Shown piece by piece: positions 1-9,486 of a DNA stretch of 64,000 nt. Positions within the stretch are counted from its first letter, which is position 1. Each line of letters opens with the position of its first letter. This DNA is from Corynebacterium glyciniphilum AJ 3170. Lineage in GTDB: Bacteria; Actinomycetota; Actinomycetes; Mycobacteriales; Mycobacteriaceae. The notes under the pieces are model-generated. The model did not search any database and was not told where the DNA came from. It was given only the letters and a program-made list of their open reading frames with translations. The DNA is taken from assembly GCF_007673095.1 (NCBI RefSeq), contig NZ_VDYZ01000015.1:1-64000 (forward strand). The letters run 5' to 3'. The position numbers and the translations under genes are program-made.

Positions 1-155
1 GGCTCGGGGTCAGCCACTTAGGGGGTCACACCGGCTCCCACACCAACCATCATCTACGCCACTGCGCCGACAGCTCTGCCACTGCCGGTCCAGACACCCC
101 CAGAAAAAAACTCTCCCCAAAGTTGAGTCCAGTGGAATAAACCCTGGGGCACGTA

Positions 156-176
156 GTTGAGTCTAGTGTACGCAAG
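156..176 (+). promoter_or_regulatory. HAIR-like operator (HspR-type) upstream of hsp20
   Basis: GTTGAGT-N7-ACGCAAG matches the HspR recognition element CTTGAGT-N7-ACTCAAG with one mismatch in each arm. A further GTTGAGT half-site lies at 122-128. The site is about 35 bp before the hsp20 start, where a repressor would block transcription. That HspR is the ligand is inference; no hspR gene is in the window. Confidence 0.5.
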
Positions 177-210
177 TTCAGCAGACAGATGAAGGAGTGA
201 GGTACCCACC

Positions 211-696
211 ATGGCCACCTTCCGTTTCGATCCGTTCGCCCAGCTCGACTCCGTCGCCCGTGAGATCTTCGGGGAGTCCGGTGCACTCGGTGCCGCGAGC
301 CGGAACCAGGCACCGCGGTTCATGCCGATGGACCTGGTCCGCAAGGACGACGACTACATCCTGACCACGGATCTTCCGGGCGTGGACGCTGACAGCATCG
401 ACGTCGACATCGACAACGGTGTGCTCACCATCTCGGCCCAGCGCACCACCGGACCGACGCAGAGCGCAGACACCGAAGACACCGAGGCCAACCACAAGTG
501 GATCGCCAACGAGCGTTTCACCGGCACCTACCGTCGCCAGGTCACGGTCAGCGACAGTGTCGACACCGAGCGGGTCACCGCGGACTACACCGACGGTGTC
601 CTGACTGTCACCCTCCCGGTGGCAGAGCGGTCCAAGAGCCGCAAGATCACCGTCGGACGCTCCGGGGACGACACCCCGAAGGAGATCGACGCCTGA
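211..696 (+). CDS. Hsp20/alpha-crystallin family small heat-shock protein
   Basis: ATP-independent chaperone that holds unfolding proteins in the cytoplasm until Hsp70/ClpB can act. The 161-residue length is usual for bacterial sHSPs. The alpha-crystallin domain spans about residues 38-138 and ends in the conserved GVLTVTLPV strand (129-137). The N-terminal arm carries FRFDPFAQLD, as in actinobacterial Hsp18 proteins. AAGGAG at 192-197 precedes the ATG by 13 nt. The stop codon directly abuts the stop of the convergent ATPase gene with no intergenic base. Heat control through the HAIR-like site upstream is likely. Family assignment is firm; substrate range is unknown. Confidence 0.92.
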   Translation: MATFRFDPFAQLDSVAREIFGESGALGAASRNQAPRFMPMDLVRKDDDYILTTDLPGVDADSIDVDIDNGVLTISAQRTTGPTQSADTEDTEANHKWIANERFTGTYRRQVTVSDSVDTERVTADYTDGVLTVTLPVAERSKSRKITVGRSGDDTPKEIDA

Positions 697-1848
697 TCAG
701 GCCTGGTTGCCCAGCATCGCCGACCGGTCACTGACCGCGTCGGCGAATGCCGCATTGTGGCAGGACCACAACACCGCCGGCCTGTCCCCGTGCCATAACG
801 CCGGGATCCCCACCGTGGACAGGTGTGCGTGGTACTCGCCAGAGGCATAACCACGCATCACCCGGGCCAGCCACGCGTACCCCTCGGCGTCAAGACCGAC
901 CGTCGGTTCGTCGAGAATCAGCAGGCCAGGCCCCCGTACCAGGGCAGCAGCAACGGCGAGCATGCGCCGCGGAGAGCTGGGAACGTCCAAAGGGTGGGCA
1001 TCGCGCCACCGGTCCAGACCTACCCACCGCAGCGCCGCCTCGGCGTGATCCTCGTCGGTGCCGACAGCCAGCTCCTTGAGGACGGTTCGCCTGGAGAATG
1101 CGGCGTCCATACCTGTCGGCGCCCACCCCGCGACAGGCGCGTCGAGAGCTCCATCATGTGGCAGGAGACCGAGGACGGCGAGCATCAACGTGGTCTTGCC
1201 CGAGCCGTTCGGTCCGCCGAGGTGGGTCACCTGGCCGCCGAGAACGTTCAGGTTCACGGGCCCGAGAACGAAGGATCCACGGGTTACGCTGGCATTCTCC
1301 ATGGTCAGCACAGGTTCTCCGGGGGTGGTCGCCGGTGAGGACGAGGGGACCGGGGCCGGCGCATCCTCTTCCGTCCCGTCCAATCGCACCTCCGTCCTGG
1401 CGTCCTCTGCCAGGACAGTGCGCACCCTGTCGTAGACGGTGACCGGCCCGCCGAACTCTGCGAGCGTGGCGCGGAGTGTCCCCACTGCCGCGGCGTCGAG
1501 CCCGTCGGTCGGGCAGTCGAGCACCAGCGAGCCGGGGTCGCGAAGCAGGGCCGCAGCGATTGCGAGCCGCCGGGTCTGCCCGGTGGAGAGCCTCGACGGT
1601 TCCCGCTCGGCGATATGCCGCAGGCCCCAGGTGCCCATCGCCTCATCGATCCGGGCAGCCATGATCTCCGGCGCGACGCCCTGCTGCTCCATGCCGAAAG
1701 CGAGTTCCTCACGGACGGTGGAGCGCAGCAGCGAGACATGTGCCGCCGCATCGTTGCCCACCCAGGCCGCCCCGGATTCTTCCGCGGCAGCCCAGGCATG
1801 TTCGGACAGCCCGGCACCGGAGGCCGCCCAGATGAAACGGTCGATCAT
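697..1848 (-). CDS. Double-NBD ABC ATPase, ECF (EcfA-type), asymmetric
   Basis: Two fused nucleotide-binding domains (about 1-150 and 180-383), the form seen in fused EcfA/CbiO-like ATPases that energise vitamin and metal uptake. NBD1 has a good signature LSTGQ (87-91), but its Walker A is reduced to SGAGLS (Lys to Leu, residues 10-15), its Walker B reads LVLDC (catalytic Glu to Cys112), and the Q-loop and H-loop are lost. NBD2 is the reverse: Walker A GPNGSGKTT (212-220), Walker B with D313/E314 and H-loop His364 are present, but the signature is PSSPR (290-294). Together they can form one complete ATP site. It starts 37 nt after the fruA stop and lies 9.5 kb from ecfT/ecfS on the same strand; it is the only double NBD here and the likely partner. 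Confidence 0.8.
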   Translation of the reverse strand: MIDRFIWAASGAGLSEHAWAAAEESGAAWVGNDAAAHVSLLRSTVREELAFGMEQQGVAPEIMAARIDEAMGTWGLRHIAEREPSRLSTGQTRRLAIAAALLRDPGSLVLDCPTDGLDAAAVGTLRATLAEFGGPVTVYDRVRTVLAEDARTEVRLDGTEEDAPAPVPSSSPATTPGEPVLTMENASVTRGSFVLGPVNLNVLGGQVTHLGGPNGSGKTTLMLAVLGLLPHDGALDAPVAGWAPTGMDAAFSRRTVLKELAVGTDEDHAEAALRWVGLDRWRDAHPLDVPSSPRRMLAVAAALVRGPGLLILDEPTVGLDAEGYAWLARVMRGYASGEYHAHLSTVGIPALWHGDRPAVLWSCHNAAFADAVSDRSAMLGNQA

Positions 1849-1885
1849 GAGGTGACCGTACCAGTGGGCGACCTGAGTCCCGGTG

Positions 1886-3886
1886 TCACGCGGTCACCGG
1901 CCCCTGGACCTCCTCCACGCCAAGGCCTTTCACCAGGTTGACCACGTCGTCCGGAGACGGTGCCGACCGCAACGACTCGCGGAAGTCGTCCTTCATCAGG
2001 GCTCGGGCGAGCTTCGCGAGGACCTTGAGGTGCTGTTTGCCCGCGTCGTCCGGTACCGCGATGAGGAACACCAGGTCAACCGGCTCGCTGTCCGGGGCGT
2101 CCCACTCCACCGGCGTCTGCAGCCGTCCGAACGCCAGCGTCGGAACACCCACTGCCGCGCTCCGGGCGTGCGGGATGGCCACACCGTTGCCGACCGCGGT
2201 GGTGGACTGTGCCTCGCGGGCCAGTGCGGCCTCCACGACCTCCGTCTCCGAGAGACGTCCCTGCGTCTCCGCCTGACCGGCGAGGGCACGGATCACGGCG
2301 GCTGCGTCCTCTGATGCCTCTGAGCTCCCGGCCTGACCGGTCGCGGGAACCAGGTCGAGAACGACGGTGTCTGTGTCAATGAGATCGGACGAGGTCGGCT
2401 CTACGTCCGACTCCGTGTCGGCGTGCTGGCCCTTCCCCTCCTCCGGAGCGCCCGTGGTGAGAGCCATGAGCAGCAGGGACACTGCGGAGGTCACCACGAT
2501 GCCGATGACCAGACACAGGAAGAACCACGCGATGCCCTCCACCGCTCCGAGCACCGCGACGATCGGGCCACCGTGCATCACGTTGTCCTTCACACCGAAC
2601 ATGCCGGCCAGCGCACCGGCCACGGCGCCACCGATGACATTGGCGGGAATGATCTGCAGAGGGCGGGCGACAGCGAGTGGAATCGCCCCCTCCGAGATAC
2701 CGAAGAAACCCATGAAGAGGCCCGCCACTCCGGCGTCCCGCTCTGCCTTGTTGAACCGGTTGCGCGCCAGCAGCGTCGTCACCCCTGCGGCGATCGGCGG
2801 GACGGCGATGGCGACGGCCGCCATCCCCATCGGTGCGGCATTACCGGTCGCAATGAGACCACCGGCGAAGAGGAACGCCGTCTTGTTCAGCGGGCCTCCC
2901 ATGTCGAACGCGATCATCGCGCCGATGATCGCCCCGAGCAGCAGGACAGACGATCCCTGCATTCCCTCCAGACCTTCGGTCATCACCTCGAACAGCGTGG
3001 CGATGGGTTTGCCGAGCAGGTAGATGAACAGGCCGCCGACCACCAGCGTGGTCGCCACGGGAATGACGATGATCGGCCAGATCGGCTGAATGTACTTGTG
3101 GACCGGGATCTTCCGGATCGCCAGGGCCACGTAGCCGGACAGCACGCCGGACACGATCCCGCCGAGGAATCCGGCGTCGGCTTCGGATCCGTACAGGTCC
3201 CCGGTTACGGCCACCAGCCCGGTCACGAACCCGGGTGCCAGGCCGGGACGGTCGGCGATGGCCATCGCGATGTACCCGGACAGCACTGGGACCATGAGGG
3301 AGAACGCCAGACCACCGAGCTGGTTGAGCGTGTCCCAGAACGTCCCCTCCGGGATCACGAGGCCCTCGGCCGTAGGCTCACCGCCGAGCGAGAGTGCCAC
3401 GGCAAGCATCAGGCCGCCGGTGACGACGAACGGGATCATGTGGGAGACGCCGTTCATCAGCGCCCGGTAGAGGTCGTCGCCGAACCGGCGGATCCAGGAC
3501 CGGTCGCCGGCAGCATCGTCGGGGCCGCTGCCGTCCACACCGGCAGCGTCGTCGCCACTGCTCTTCGGCGCGTCCAGCGCTGACCGCAACAACTCCGCAG
3601 GTTTCTTGATCCCGTCGTCCACGCCGGTCGACACCAGCGGCTTACCTGCGAACCGGGCGGTGTCGATCTTCATGTCCGCAGCGACGACCACAGCCGCCGC
3701 GTCACGGATCTCGTCGGCGGTGAAGGCGTTCTCCACGCCAATCGAACCGTGGGTCTCCACCCGGACGCGGACGCCGGCTGTGTCTGCGGCCGCCTCGAGG
3801 TTCTCAGCCGCCATGTAGGTGTGGGCGATGCCGGTCGGGCACGCGGTGATCGCCAGGACGAGGGGTCGTGTCTCCGGAGACGTCAT
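1886..3886 (-). CDS. fruA: PTS fructose-type permease, EIIB-EIIC-EIIA fusion
   Basis: Membrane permease that imports and phosphorylates fructose or a related sugar using phosphate from HPr. Domain order is B-C-A. EIIB begins at residue 8 with the phospho-Cys in ACPTGIAHTYMAA (Cys16). EIIC is a long multi-span region from about 120 to 480. EIIA at about 510-660 carries the phospho-His in VAIPHARS (about residue 573). The ATG at 3886 is preferred over an upstream TTG at 3916 because the protein then starts right at EIIB; no clear Shine-Dalgarno is seen, so the mRNA may be leaderless. The usual partners fruK and a DeoR regulator are absent. Fructose specificity is by family only. Confidence 0.88.
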   Translation of the reverse strand: MTSPETRPLVLAITACPTGIAHTYMAAENLEAAADTAGVRVRVETHGSIGVENAFTADEIRDAAAVVVAADMKIDTARFAGKPLVSTGVDDGIKKPAELLRSALDAPKSSGDDAAGVDGSGPDDAAGDRSWIRRFGDDLYRALMNGVSHMIPFVVTGGLMLAVALSLGGEPTAEGLVIPEGTFWDTLNQLGGLAFSLMVPVLSGYIAMAIADRPGLAPGFVTGLVAVTGDLYGSEADAGFLGGIVSGVLSGYVALAIRKIPVHKYIQPIWPIIVIPVATTLVVGGLFIYLLGKPIATLFEVMTEGLEGMQGSSVLLLGAIIGAMIAFDMGGPLNKTAFLFAGGLIATGNAAPMGMAAVAIAVPPIAAGVTTLLARNRFNKAERDAGVAGLFMGFFGISEGAIPLAVARPLQIIPANVIGGAVAGALAGMFGVKDNVMHGGPIVAVLGAVEGIAWFFLCLVIGIVVTSAVSLLLMALTTGAPEEGKGQHADTESDVEPTSSDLIDTDTVVLDLVPATGQAGSSEASEDAAAVIRALAGQAETQGRLSETEVVEAALAREAQSTTAVGNGVAIPHARSAAVGVPTLAFGRLQTPVEWDAPDSEPVDLVFLIAVPDDAGKQHLKVLAKLARALMKDDFRESLRSAPSPDDVVNLVKGLGVEEVQGPVTA

Positions 3887-3975
3887 GCGACCGAGGGTAG
3901 TAGACGGTAGTAACAATTAGCCCGGAAAATTGCACAGCTACCGTACGGGCCCCGGCCAAGTGCTACGGTCACCGA

Positions 3976-6546
3976 GTGGCCGTAAGCTGGAATATCTTCA
4001 CACGTGACGTCGGACGCATCCTGCGCACCCCCAAAGTCTGGGTGATCGTCATCGGCGTGCTGATCACCCCTGCGCTCTACTCCTGGGTCAACGTCGCCGC
4101 CTTCTGGGATCCGTACGGCAATACCCAGAACGTCGGCGTCGCCGTCGTGAACGAGGATGAGGGTGGCACCTCCGACATCACCGGACCGATCGACGTGGGC
4201 GGTCAGATGATGGACCAACTGGAGCAGAACGACCAGTTGGGGTGGCAGTTCATGGACGAGGACGAGGCGGAGGACGCGCTCAAGAAGGGGGACGTGTCCG
4301 CCAGCATCACCGTCCCCGCCAGCTTCTCCTCCGACATCCTCAGCATGTTCGAGGGGACCTACTCCCAACCGACGATCCAGTACCAGGTCAACGAGAAGAA
4401 GAGCGCCATCTCCCCGAAGATCACGGATCAGGGGGCGACGACGCTCGACTCGACGATCACCTCGGTGTTCAAGGAGACGGTCTCCGAGGCCGTGACAACG
4501 CAGCTCCGCGACGCCGGCGGATCACTCGGCGACCGGCTCAGCAACGCAGGTGACCGCACGGCCAACGCCTTCGACGAGACCGCCGGGACGATGGCGTCCG
4601 CCCAGGACGAGGTGACCCGGGTCCAGGAACGGCTCGACGGCGCCCGTCCGACCATCGCCGCCACGCAGGACGCTCTGCGCTCCGTCGACGCGACCCTCGG
4701 CGACGCCACCACCGCACTCGACCAGGTGCAGTCCATCATGACCGAGGTCCAGGAACAGGTGTCGTCCTTCTCCGACGCCGCGACATCGGCGTATATCGAG
4801 GGCACCACTGCGCTTGCGGACGGGACGGCCTCGGCGAACGCCGCGATCTCCTCCGTCACCGGGGAACTCGAACGGGCCGGCTCCGGTCTCGACACCGCGA
4901 CCCGTGAGGCCTCCGGCATCGTCCGCCAGGCAGACCAGGCGATCAGCCAGCTGCAGTCGCTCCTGGACAACGCCGCCGTGACCCCGGGGGTCTCCGGGCC
5001 GCTGCAGGACACACTCAACGAGCTGCAGGAACGTAACACCACGAATCAGGAACTGCTCGACGACCTCTCCGGTCTGCAGGGCAATGCGTCCGACACGGTC
5101 TCCTCCGTGGACGCGGCTGCGGACGCGCTGGCGGCAGCCACCAGCGACACCCGCGACCGGGCCCAGGGGCTTCGTACCTCCGTCAGTGACTCGCTGCCGG
5201 CCCTGAACTCGGCCATCAACCAGGTTAACTCCACCGCCGGCGCATTCTCCTCCGCGTTAAGCTCGCAACGGACCCTCCTGGGTGAGTCCATCACCCTCCT
5301 CGACGGTGTCGACCGGCAGATCGGCACGTCACAGGACGTCCTCGGCAGTTTCAAGAACGACCTGTCCGGCATCGAGGACGGCTTGAAGACCGCCCGGGCG
5401 GACGTGCTGGCGCTGAGTGCGTCATCGGGGGACGGCATCCTGGGCACGGTGTCCAACCTGGACTCCGTCGGAATCTCGGAGTTCATGGCCACCCCCGCCG
5501 AGGTGGAGAGCCACGCCGTCTACCCGGTGGCGAACTACGGTTCCGGTATGGCAGGACTGTTCACCAACCTGTCCCTGTGGATCGGCGCCTTCATGCTCAT
5601 GGTGATCTTCCGGACAGAGGTGGACACGGCACGACTCAAGAAACTCACGGTCGCCCAGGCCTACCGCGGCCGGTTCATCCTCCTCGCCGTCCTGAGTACC
5701 TGCCAGGGTGTGGTCGTCTCGGTCGGCAACCTGGTGATCGGGGTCCAGACCGTGAACCCGGTCGCCTTCATCGCAACCTGTGTCGCCATCGGGCTCTGCT
5801 ATCTGAGCATCGTCTACGCCCTGATATCCGCGCTGGGCAATATCGGGCGCGTGATCGCGGTGGTGCTGGCCTTCCTGCAGATCCCGGGTGCCTCGGGCAT
5901 GTACCCCATCGAGATGACGCCGGACTTCTTCCAGGCCCTGCACCCGATCCTCCCGCTGACCTACGGTATCGACGCCCTGCGCGAGACCATCGGCGGGTTC
6001 TACGGCAACCACTACTGGAAGGCCATGGGAACGCTCCTGGTCATGGCGGTGCTCTCGTTCGTCCTCGGCACGCTCCTGCGGAGGGGTCTGTCGAATGTGA
6101 AGGGGATGGTCAACCGACAACATGCGGCGTCGGGCCTCGTCGTCAACGACCAGGTGGAGGTCGTGGGCAGCAGCTACCGTCTGACAGACGTCATCCACGC
6201 CATGCGCGACCGCGACGCCTTCCGGAACGAGATCGACAACCGGTGGAAGCCGCTCCGGGAGAACTACCCGACGCTGCTGCGCGCCGCGATCATCACCGGT
6301 GTCGTCGGGATCGTCATCCTCTGTGTCCTCGCCCGGATCTACACCGACGAGAAGGCCGTCATCTTCGGCCTGGTCTGTCTCTGGTGCCTGCTGATCATCG
6401 GGGTCATCGCCGCCCTCGAGTACGTCAAGCAGAGTTTCGCCCATGTCCAGGAACTGTCCGACCTCTCTGAGGAGCAACTCCAGGAAGCCGCCGACACGCA
6501 GAGCGCGCGTCCGAAGACGTACTCCCTGGACGGAGACAACGCATGA
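3976..6546 (+). CDS. YhgE/Pip family membrane protein (first of pair)
   Basis: 856-residue ABC-2-like membrane protein of the YhgE/Pip family (phage infection protein / ESX-associated type). One membrane span near 22-44 is followed by a long extracytoplasmic, coiled-coil-rich segment (about 50-520) with many Ser/Thr/Asp/Gln heptads. A membrane domain with spans near 525-545, 566-590, 595-620, 625-645 and 680-700 follows, and two extra C-terminal spans lie near 765-820. Start is GTG at 3976, divergent from fruA with an 89-bp gap. It overlaps the next gene by ATGA, so the two are probably translated together and form a heteromer. Substrate is unknown; a role in envelope or lipid export is only a guess. 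Confidence 0.82.
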   Translation: MAVSWNIFTRDVGRILRTPKVWVIVIGVLITPALYSWVNVAAFWDPYGNTQNVGVAVVNEDEGGTSDITGPIDVGGQMMDQLEQNDQLGWQFMDEDEAEDALKKGDVSASITVPASFSSDILSMFEGTYSQPTIQYQVNEKKSAISPKITDQGATTLDSTITSVFKETVSEAVTTQLRDAGGSLGDRLSNAGDRTANAFDETAGTMASAQDEVTRVQERLDGARPTIAATQDALRSVDATLGDATTALDQVQSIMTEVQEQVSSFSDAATSAYIEGTTALADGTASANAAISSVTGELERAGSGLDTATREASGIVRQADQAISQLQSLLDNAAVTPGVSGPLQDTLNELQERNTTNQELLDDLSGLQGNASDTVSSVDAAADALAAATSDTRDRAQGLRTSVSDSLPALNSAINQVNSTAGAFSSALSSQRTLLGESITLLDGVDRQIGTSQDVLGSFKNDLSGIEDGLKTARADVLALSASSGDGILGTVSNLDSVGISEFMATPAEVESHAVYPVANYGSGMAGLFTNLSLWIGAFMLMVIFRTEVDTARLKKLTVAQAYRGRFILLAVLSTCQGVVVSVGNLVIGVQTVNPVAFIATCVAIGLCYLSIVYALISALGNIGRVIAVVLAFLQIPGASGMYPIEMTPDFFQALHPILPLTYGIDALRETIGGFYGNHYWKAMGTLLVMAVLSFVLGTLLRRGLSNVKGMVNRQHAASGLVVNDQVEVVGSSYRLTDVIHAMRDRDAFRNEIDNRWKPLRENYPTLLRAAIITGVVGIVILCVLARIYTDEKAVIFGLVCLWCLLIIGVIAALEYVKQSFAHVQELSDLSEEQLQEAADTQSARPKTYSLDGDNA

Positions 6547-8858
6547 AGAACGCTCTGAGCATCCTGCGCAACGACCTGCGCGGTATCAAGAACAACGTGA
6601 TGACCTCCATCGTGGTCTTCGGACTCGTCATCATCCCGCTGCTGTTCTCCACCTTCAACGTGCTCGCCAGCTGGAACCCTTTCGGGAACACCGACCAGTT
6701 GAAGATCGCCGTCGCCAGCGCAGATGAGGGCCACGAGAGTGACCTGGCGTCCCTGCGCATCAACCTCGGTGACCAGGTGCTGTCCCAGTTGAGCAGGAAC
6801 GACCAGATCGACTGGGTCATCACCGGCGAAGACAAGGCGATCGAGGGGACCAAGGCCGGCGACTACTACGCGGCCATCGTCCTGCCCCCGTCTTTCAGCA
6901 CGGACATGCTGACGTTCTACGTGGAAGGCACCGAGCCCTCGAAGCTCGACCTCTACACGAACGAGAAGAAGAACGCGCTCTCCACCGTGATCACCTCGCA
7001 GGGCGCCGAGGGCATGATCTCGCAGATCAACGAGACCTTCACCCGGACTCTCAGCAGTGTGGGACTGGGACTGGTGTCCTCCCTCGACGACTACCTCGAG
7101 CAGGACGACACACAGGCTGCCATCGAACGCGTCGAGTCGAGGGTGGCGAATGTCAGCACGCGCCTGCATTCCGGTGCCCAGACGGTACGCTCCCTGTCCG
7201 GCCTGGTGGAGTCCTCCATCCCGCTGGTAGAGGGCGCGGACAGCATCATCAGTGCCGCAGGCGACCAGTTCGACGACCCGTCCACCCGCATCGGCGGCGG
7301 ATCCGGTGCGGCCACCGACCTCGATTCCACACTCCGTGACGCGACCGACTCCCTGGAGACCGCACTGCAGGCCACCGGCGACAGCTACGGTGCGGTGAGT
7401 GACCGTCTGGAGGAACTGTTCGACAGCGCTAACGCCACCAGCGACAGCACCGCGTCCACGTTCCGCACGCTCGCCGAGCGTGTCCAGCAGCAGGTGGACT
7501 TCTTCCAGTCGCTGCGGGACTCCCTCGACAGCAATGTCGCCGGGGCTATCCCCGACGTCGCCCAACCCGGGTACGAGCGCGTGCTCGCCCGGCTCGACGC
7601 GGCAATTGACCGGAGCACGGACCTGCACGACAGCTTCGCGCAGACCGCGGAGAACATCTCCAGTGGCAACGGGTCGGCACAGTCCTCCCGCCAGGAGAGC
7701 CGGGACGCGATCTCGCAGGCCCGGGCAGCGGTGAGCGACGCCGTGACGTCCTACCGGGAAGACCTGAAACCGCAGCTCTCGGAGCTCGGAAACACCCTGG
7801 ACTCCCTCGGCAACAACATCGCCAGCGTCCGGGAGGATCTCGGGAACATCAGGTCGTCCACCTCCGACTCCCCCGGCTCAGTACAGGACCTCCTCGGACG
7901 GACCCGGGACGCCACGGCCGGCCTCGCCGACCGGCTCGACGAACATGCGCAGCGCTTCTCCGACCTGGAGGAAGCCCTGTCAACCGCCGGCGACACCGGC
8001 GACTTCTCCCGACTCGCCGACATCGTGGGTTCAGACCCGGAGGCACTGGCATCGCAACTGGCGGCGCCGATCGACGTTGACCGCCAAGCGGTGTTCCCCG
8101 TCGCAAGCTTCGGTGTCGGGATGGCTCCGCTGTACCTGACCCTCGCTCTGTGGATCGGTGCCGTTCTCACCTCGGTGCTCGTCCGCACCGGGGTTCCGGA
8201 GAAACAGAGCAGAGCCCGCCTCGGGACCAAGGACGCCAAGGACGCTGACGAAGCTGACGAAGCTGATTCGAACGAAGCCGCTGACACGACTGACGTGGCG
8301 AACACCCCCGCACAGGCTCCGGCTGCCTCCGACGATACCGAGGCGAGCGAATACACCCGGACGCAGGCCTACTTCGGACGCTTCGGCATCTTCGCCTGCA
8401 TCGGTCTGGCGCAGAGTACGCTCGCGGTGCTCGGCCTCATCTTCTTCGTCCAGATCGACGCAGCCCACCCACTTCTCCTACTGCTGTGTGGATGGGTCAC
8501 TTCGCTGGTCTTCATGCTGATCGTCTACACGCTGGTGCTGTCGTTCGGAAGTGCAGGCAAGGCGATTTCCGTCCTCCTGCTGGTGTTCCAGGTGTCCGGC
8601 GCCGGCGGTGCGTACCCCCTGGAGCTGCTGCCCCAGTGGTTCCAGAACATCGGCCCATGGCTGCCCGCCACCCATGCGATCGACGCGATACGCGCGGCCA
8701 TCGCCGGTGTCTACCAGGGTGACCTGTGGATCGAACTGGGTCTGCTGCTGCTGTTCACGATCCCGATGCTCATTCTCGGGCTCCTGCTGCGGAGACTCCT
8801 GGACGGCTACAACCGCAAGACGACGGAAGCGATCGAGTCGACGAAGATCATGCAGTAG
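6543..8858 (+). CDS. YhgE/Pip family membrane protein (second of pair)
   Basis: 771-residue paralogue of the preceding gene: N-terminal span (19-44), long helical extracytoplasmic region with repeated TRDATAGLADRLDE-like heptads, and a C-terminal membrane domain from about residue 523. Unlike its partner it has a hydrophilic, Asp/Ala/Glu-rich insertion (about 550-605, with DADEADEAD) between the first and second spans of the membrane domain, and it lacks the two extra C-terminal spans. The ATGA overlap with the first gene indicates translational coupling. A 17-bp perfect hairpin follows 34 nt after the stop. Function is unknown beyond the family. Confidence 0.82.
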   Translation: MKNALSILRNDLRGIKNNVMTSIVVFGLVIIPLLFSTFNVLASWNPFGNTDQLKIAVASADEGHESDLASLRINLGDQVLSQLSRNDQIDWVITGEDKAIEGTKAGDYYAAIVLPPSFSTDMLTFYVEGTEPSKLDLYTNEKKNALSTVITSQGAEGMISQINETFTRTLSSVGLGLVSSLDDYLEQDDTQAAIERVESRVANVSTRLHSGAQTVRSLSGLVESSIPLVEGADSIISAAGDQFDDPSTRIGGGSGAATDLDSTLRDATDSLETALQATGDSYGAVSDRLEELFDSANATSDSTASTFRTLAERVQQQVDFFQSLRDSLDSNVAGAIPDVAQPGYERVLARLDAAIDRSTDLHDSFAQTAENISSGNGSAQSSRQESRDAISQARAAVSDAVTSYREDLKPQLSELGNTLDSLGNNIASVREDLGNIRSSTSDSPGSVQDLLGRTRDATAGLADRLDEHAQRFSDLEEALSTAGDTGDFSRLADIVGSDPEALASQLAAPIDVDRQAVFPVASFGVGMAPLYLTLALWIGAVLTSVLVRTGVPEKQSRARLGTKDAKDADEADEADSNEAADTTDVANTPAQAPAASDDTEASEYTRTQAYFGRFGIFACIGLAQSTLAVLGLIFFVQIDAAHPLLLLLCGWVTSLVFMLIVYTLVLSFGSAGKAISVLLLVFQVSGAGGAYPLELLPQWFQNIGPWLPATHAIDAIRAAIAGVYQGDLWIELGLLLLFTIPMLILGLLLRRLLDGYNRKTTEAIESTKIMQ

Positions 8859-8891
8859 CGCATCGCTCAGACGGACAGACTGGGCGCCGGC

Positions 8892-8942
8892 CTTGAGGGC
8901 TCCGGTCAGTTTTCCGGCCTGCTCGTGACCGGAGCCCTCAAG
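8892..8942 (+). terminator. Rho-independent-type hairpin after the YhgE pair
   Basis: Perfect 17-bp arms (CTTGAGGGCTCCGGTCA and its complement) around a 17-nt loop. No T-tract follows, which is common for high-GC actinobacterial terminators. Confidence 0.7.
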
Positions 8943-9006
8943 ATGGCGGGCAGCGCTGCGGTGTTTCCGTGGGTAGTGTCGCGGGGACACGATATGAGGA
9001 GCTGCA

Positions 9007-9462
9007 ATGGCTGCAGAGACGAACCATCTTCGCAGAGTCCCCCGGCCCCGGATTCTGTTGGCGCTTGTTCTGGAGCGCCTGCCTCTCCTCGAGCTGGGAC
9101 TCCTCGTCCTGGGTGTCACCGGTGCAGCCGGTGCCGCATGGGTCGGGGCGTTTGGCCCGATCGGGCGATCCAGCGGAGACTACACCGCTGAGTGGATCAA
9201 CGACCTGATGACCTGGGCGCCCAGTACTGCGGTATTCATCTCAGTCGTCAGTGACAATATGTTTCCGCGGCAGGGATGGCCGCCATTCATCTCCCTGGTC
9301 GCGGGGATTGTGCTGTGGATTCCACTCTGGATGGCCCCCACGGGGCCCAACATTGGTGGCGGTCTTCTGTGGATCGTCGGCATGTGCCTGGTGTTTTCCG
9401 GGGTCTGCTCACTGATTCGCCGGTTGCTGGGGCTGCTAGTGCGGTTGGGGATCGAAGAATGA
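9007..9462 (+). CDS. Hypothetical four-span membrane protein
   Basis: 151-residue protein that I do not recognise. It has about four hydrophobic spans (near 18-48, 70-85, 97-112 and 117-140) and a short basic N-terminus. GAGGAG at 8996-9001 sits five nt before the ATG. It stands alone between the YhgE terminator and a convergent acetyltransferase gene. Confidence 0.65.
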   Translation: MAAETNHLRRVPRPRILLALVLERLPLLELGLLVLGVTGAAGAAWVGAFGPIGRSSGDYTAEWINDLMTWAPSTAVFISVVSDNMFPRQGWPPFISLVAGIVLWIPLWMAPTGPNIGGGLLWIVGMCLVFSGVCSLIRRLLGLLVRLGIEE

Positions 9463-9486
9463 ACTAACCTGCACGGACAGCAGGCC

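Noticed and set aside
1..210. Gene upstream of hsp20
   Set aside because: Short frames on both strands lack start signals and homology; the interval is treated as promoter region.
697..1848. Calling the ECF ATPase a pseudogene because of lost motifs
   Set aside because: The frame is intact and the losses are complementary, leaving one complete composite site.
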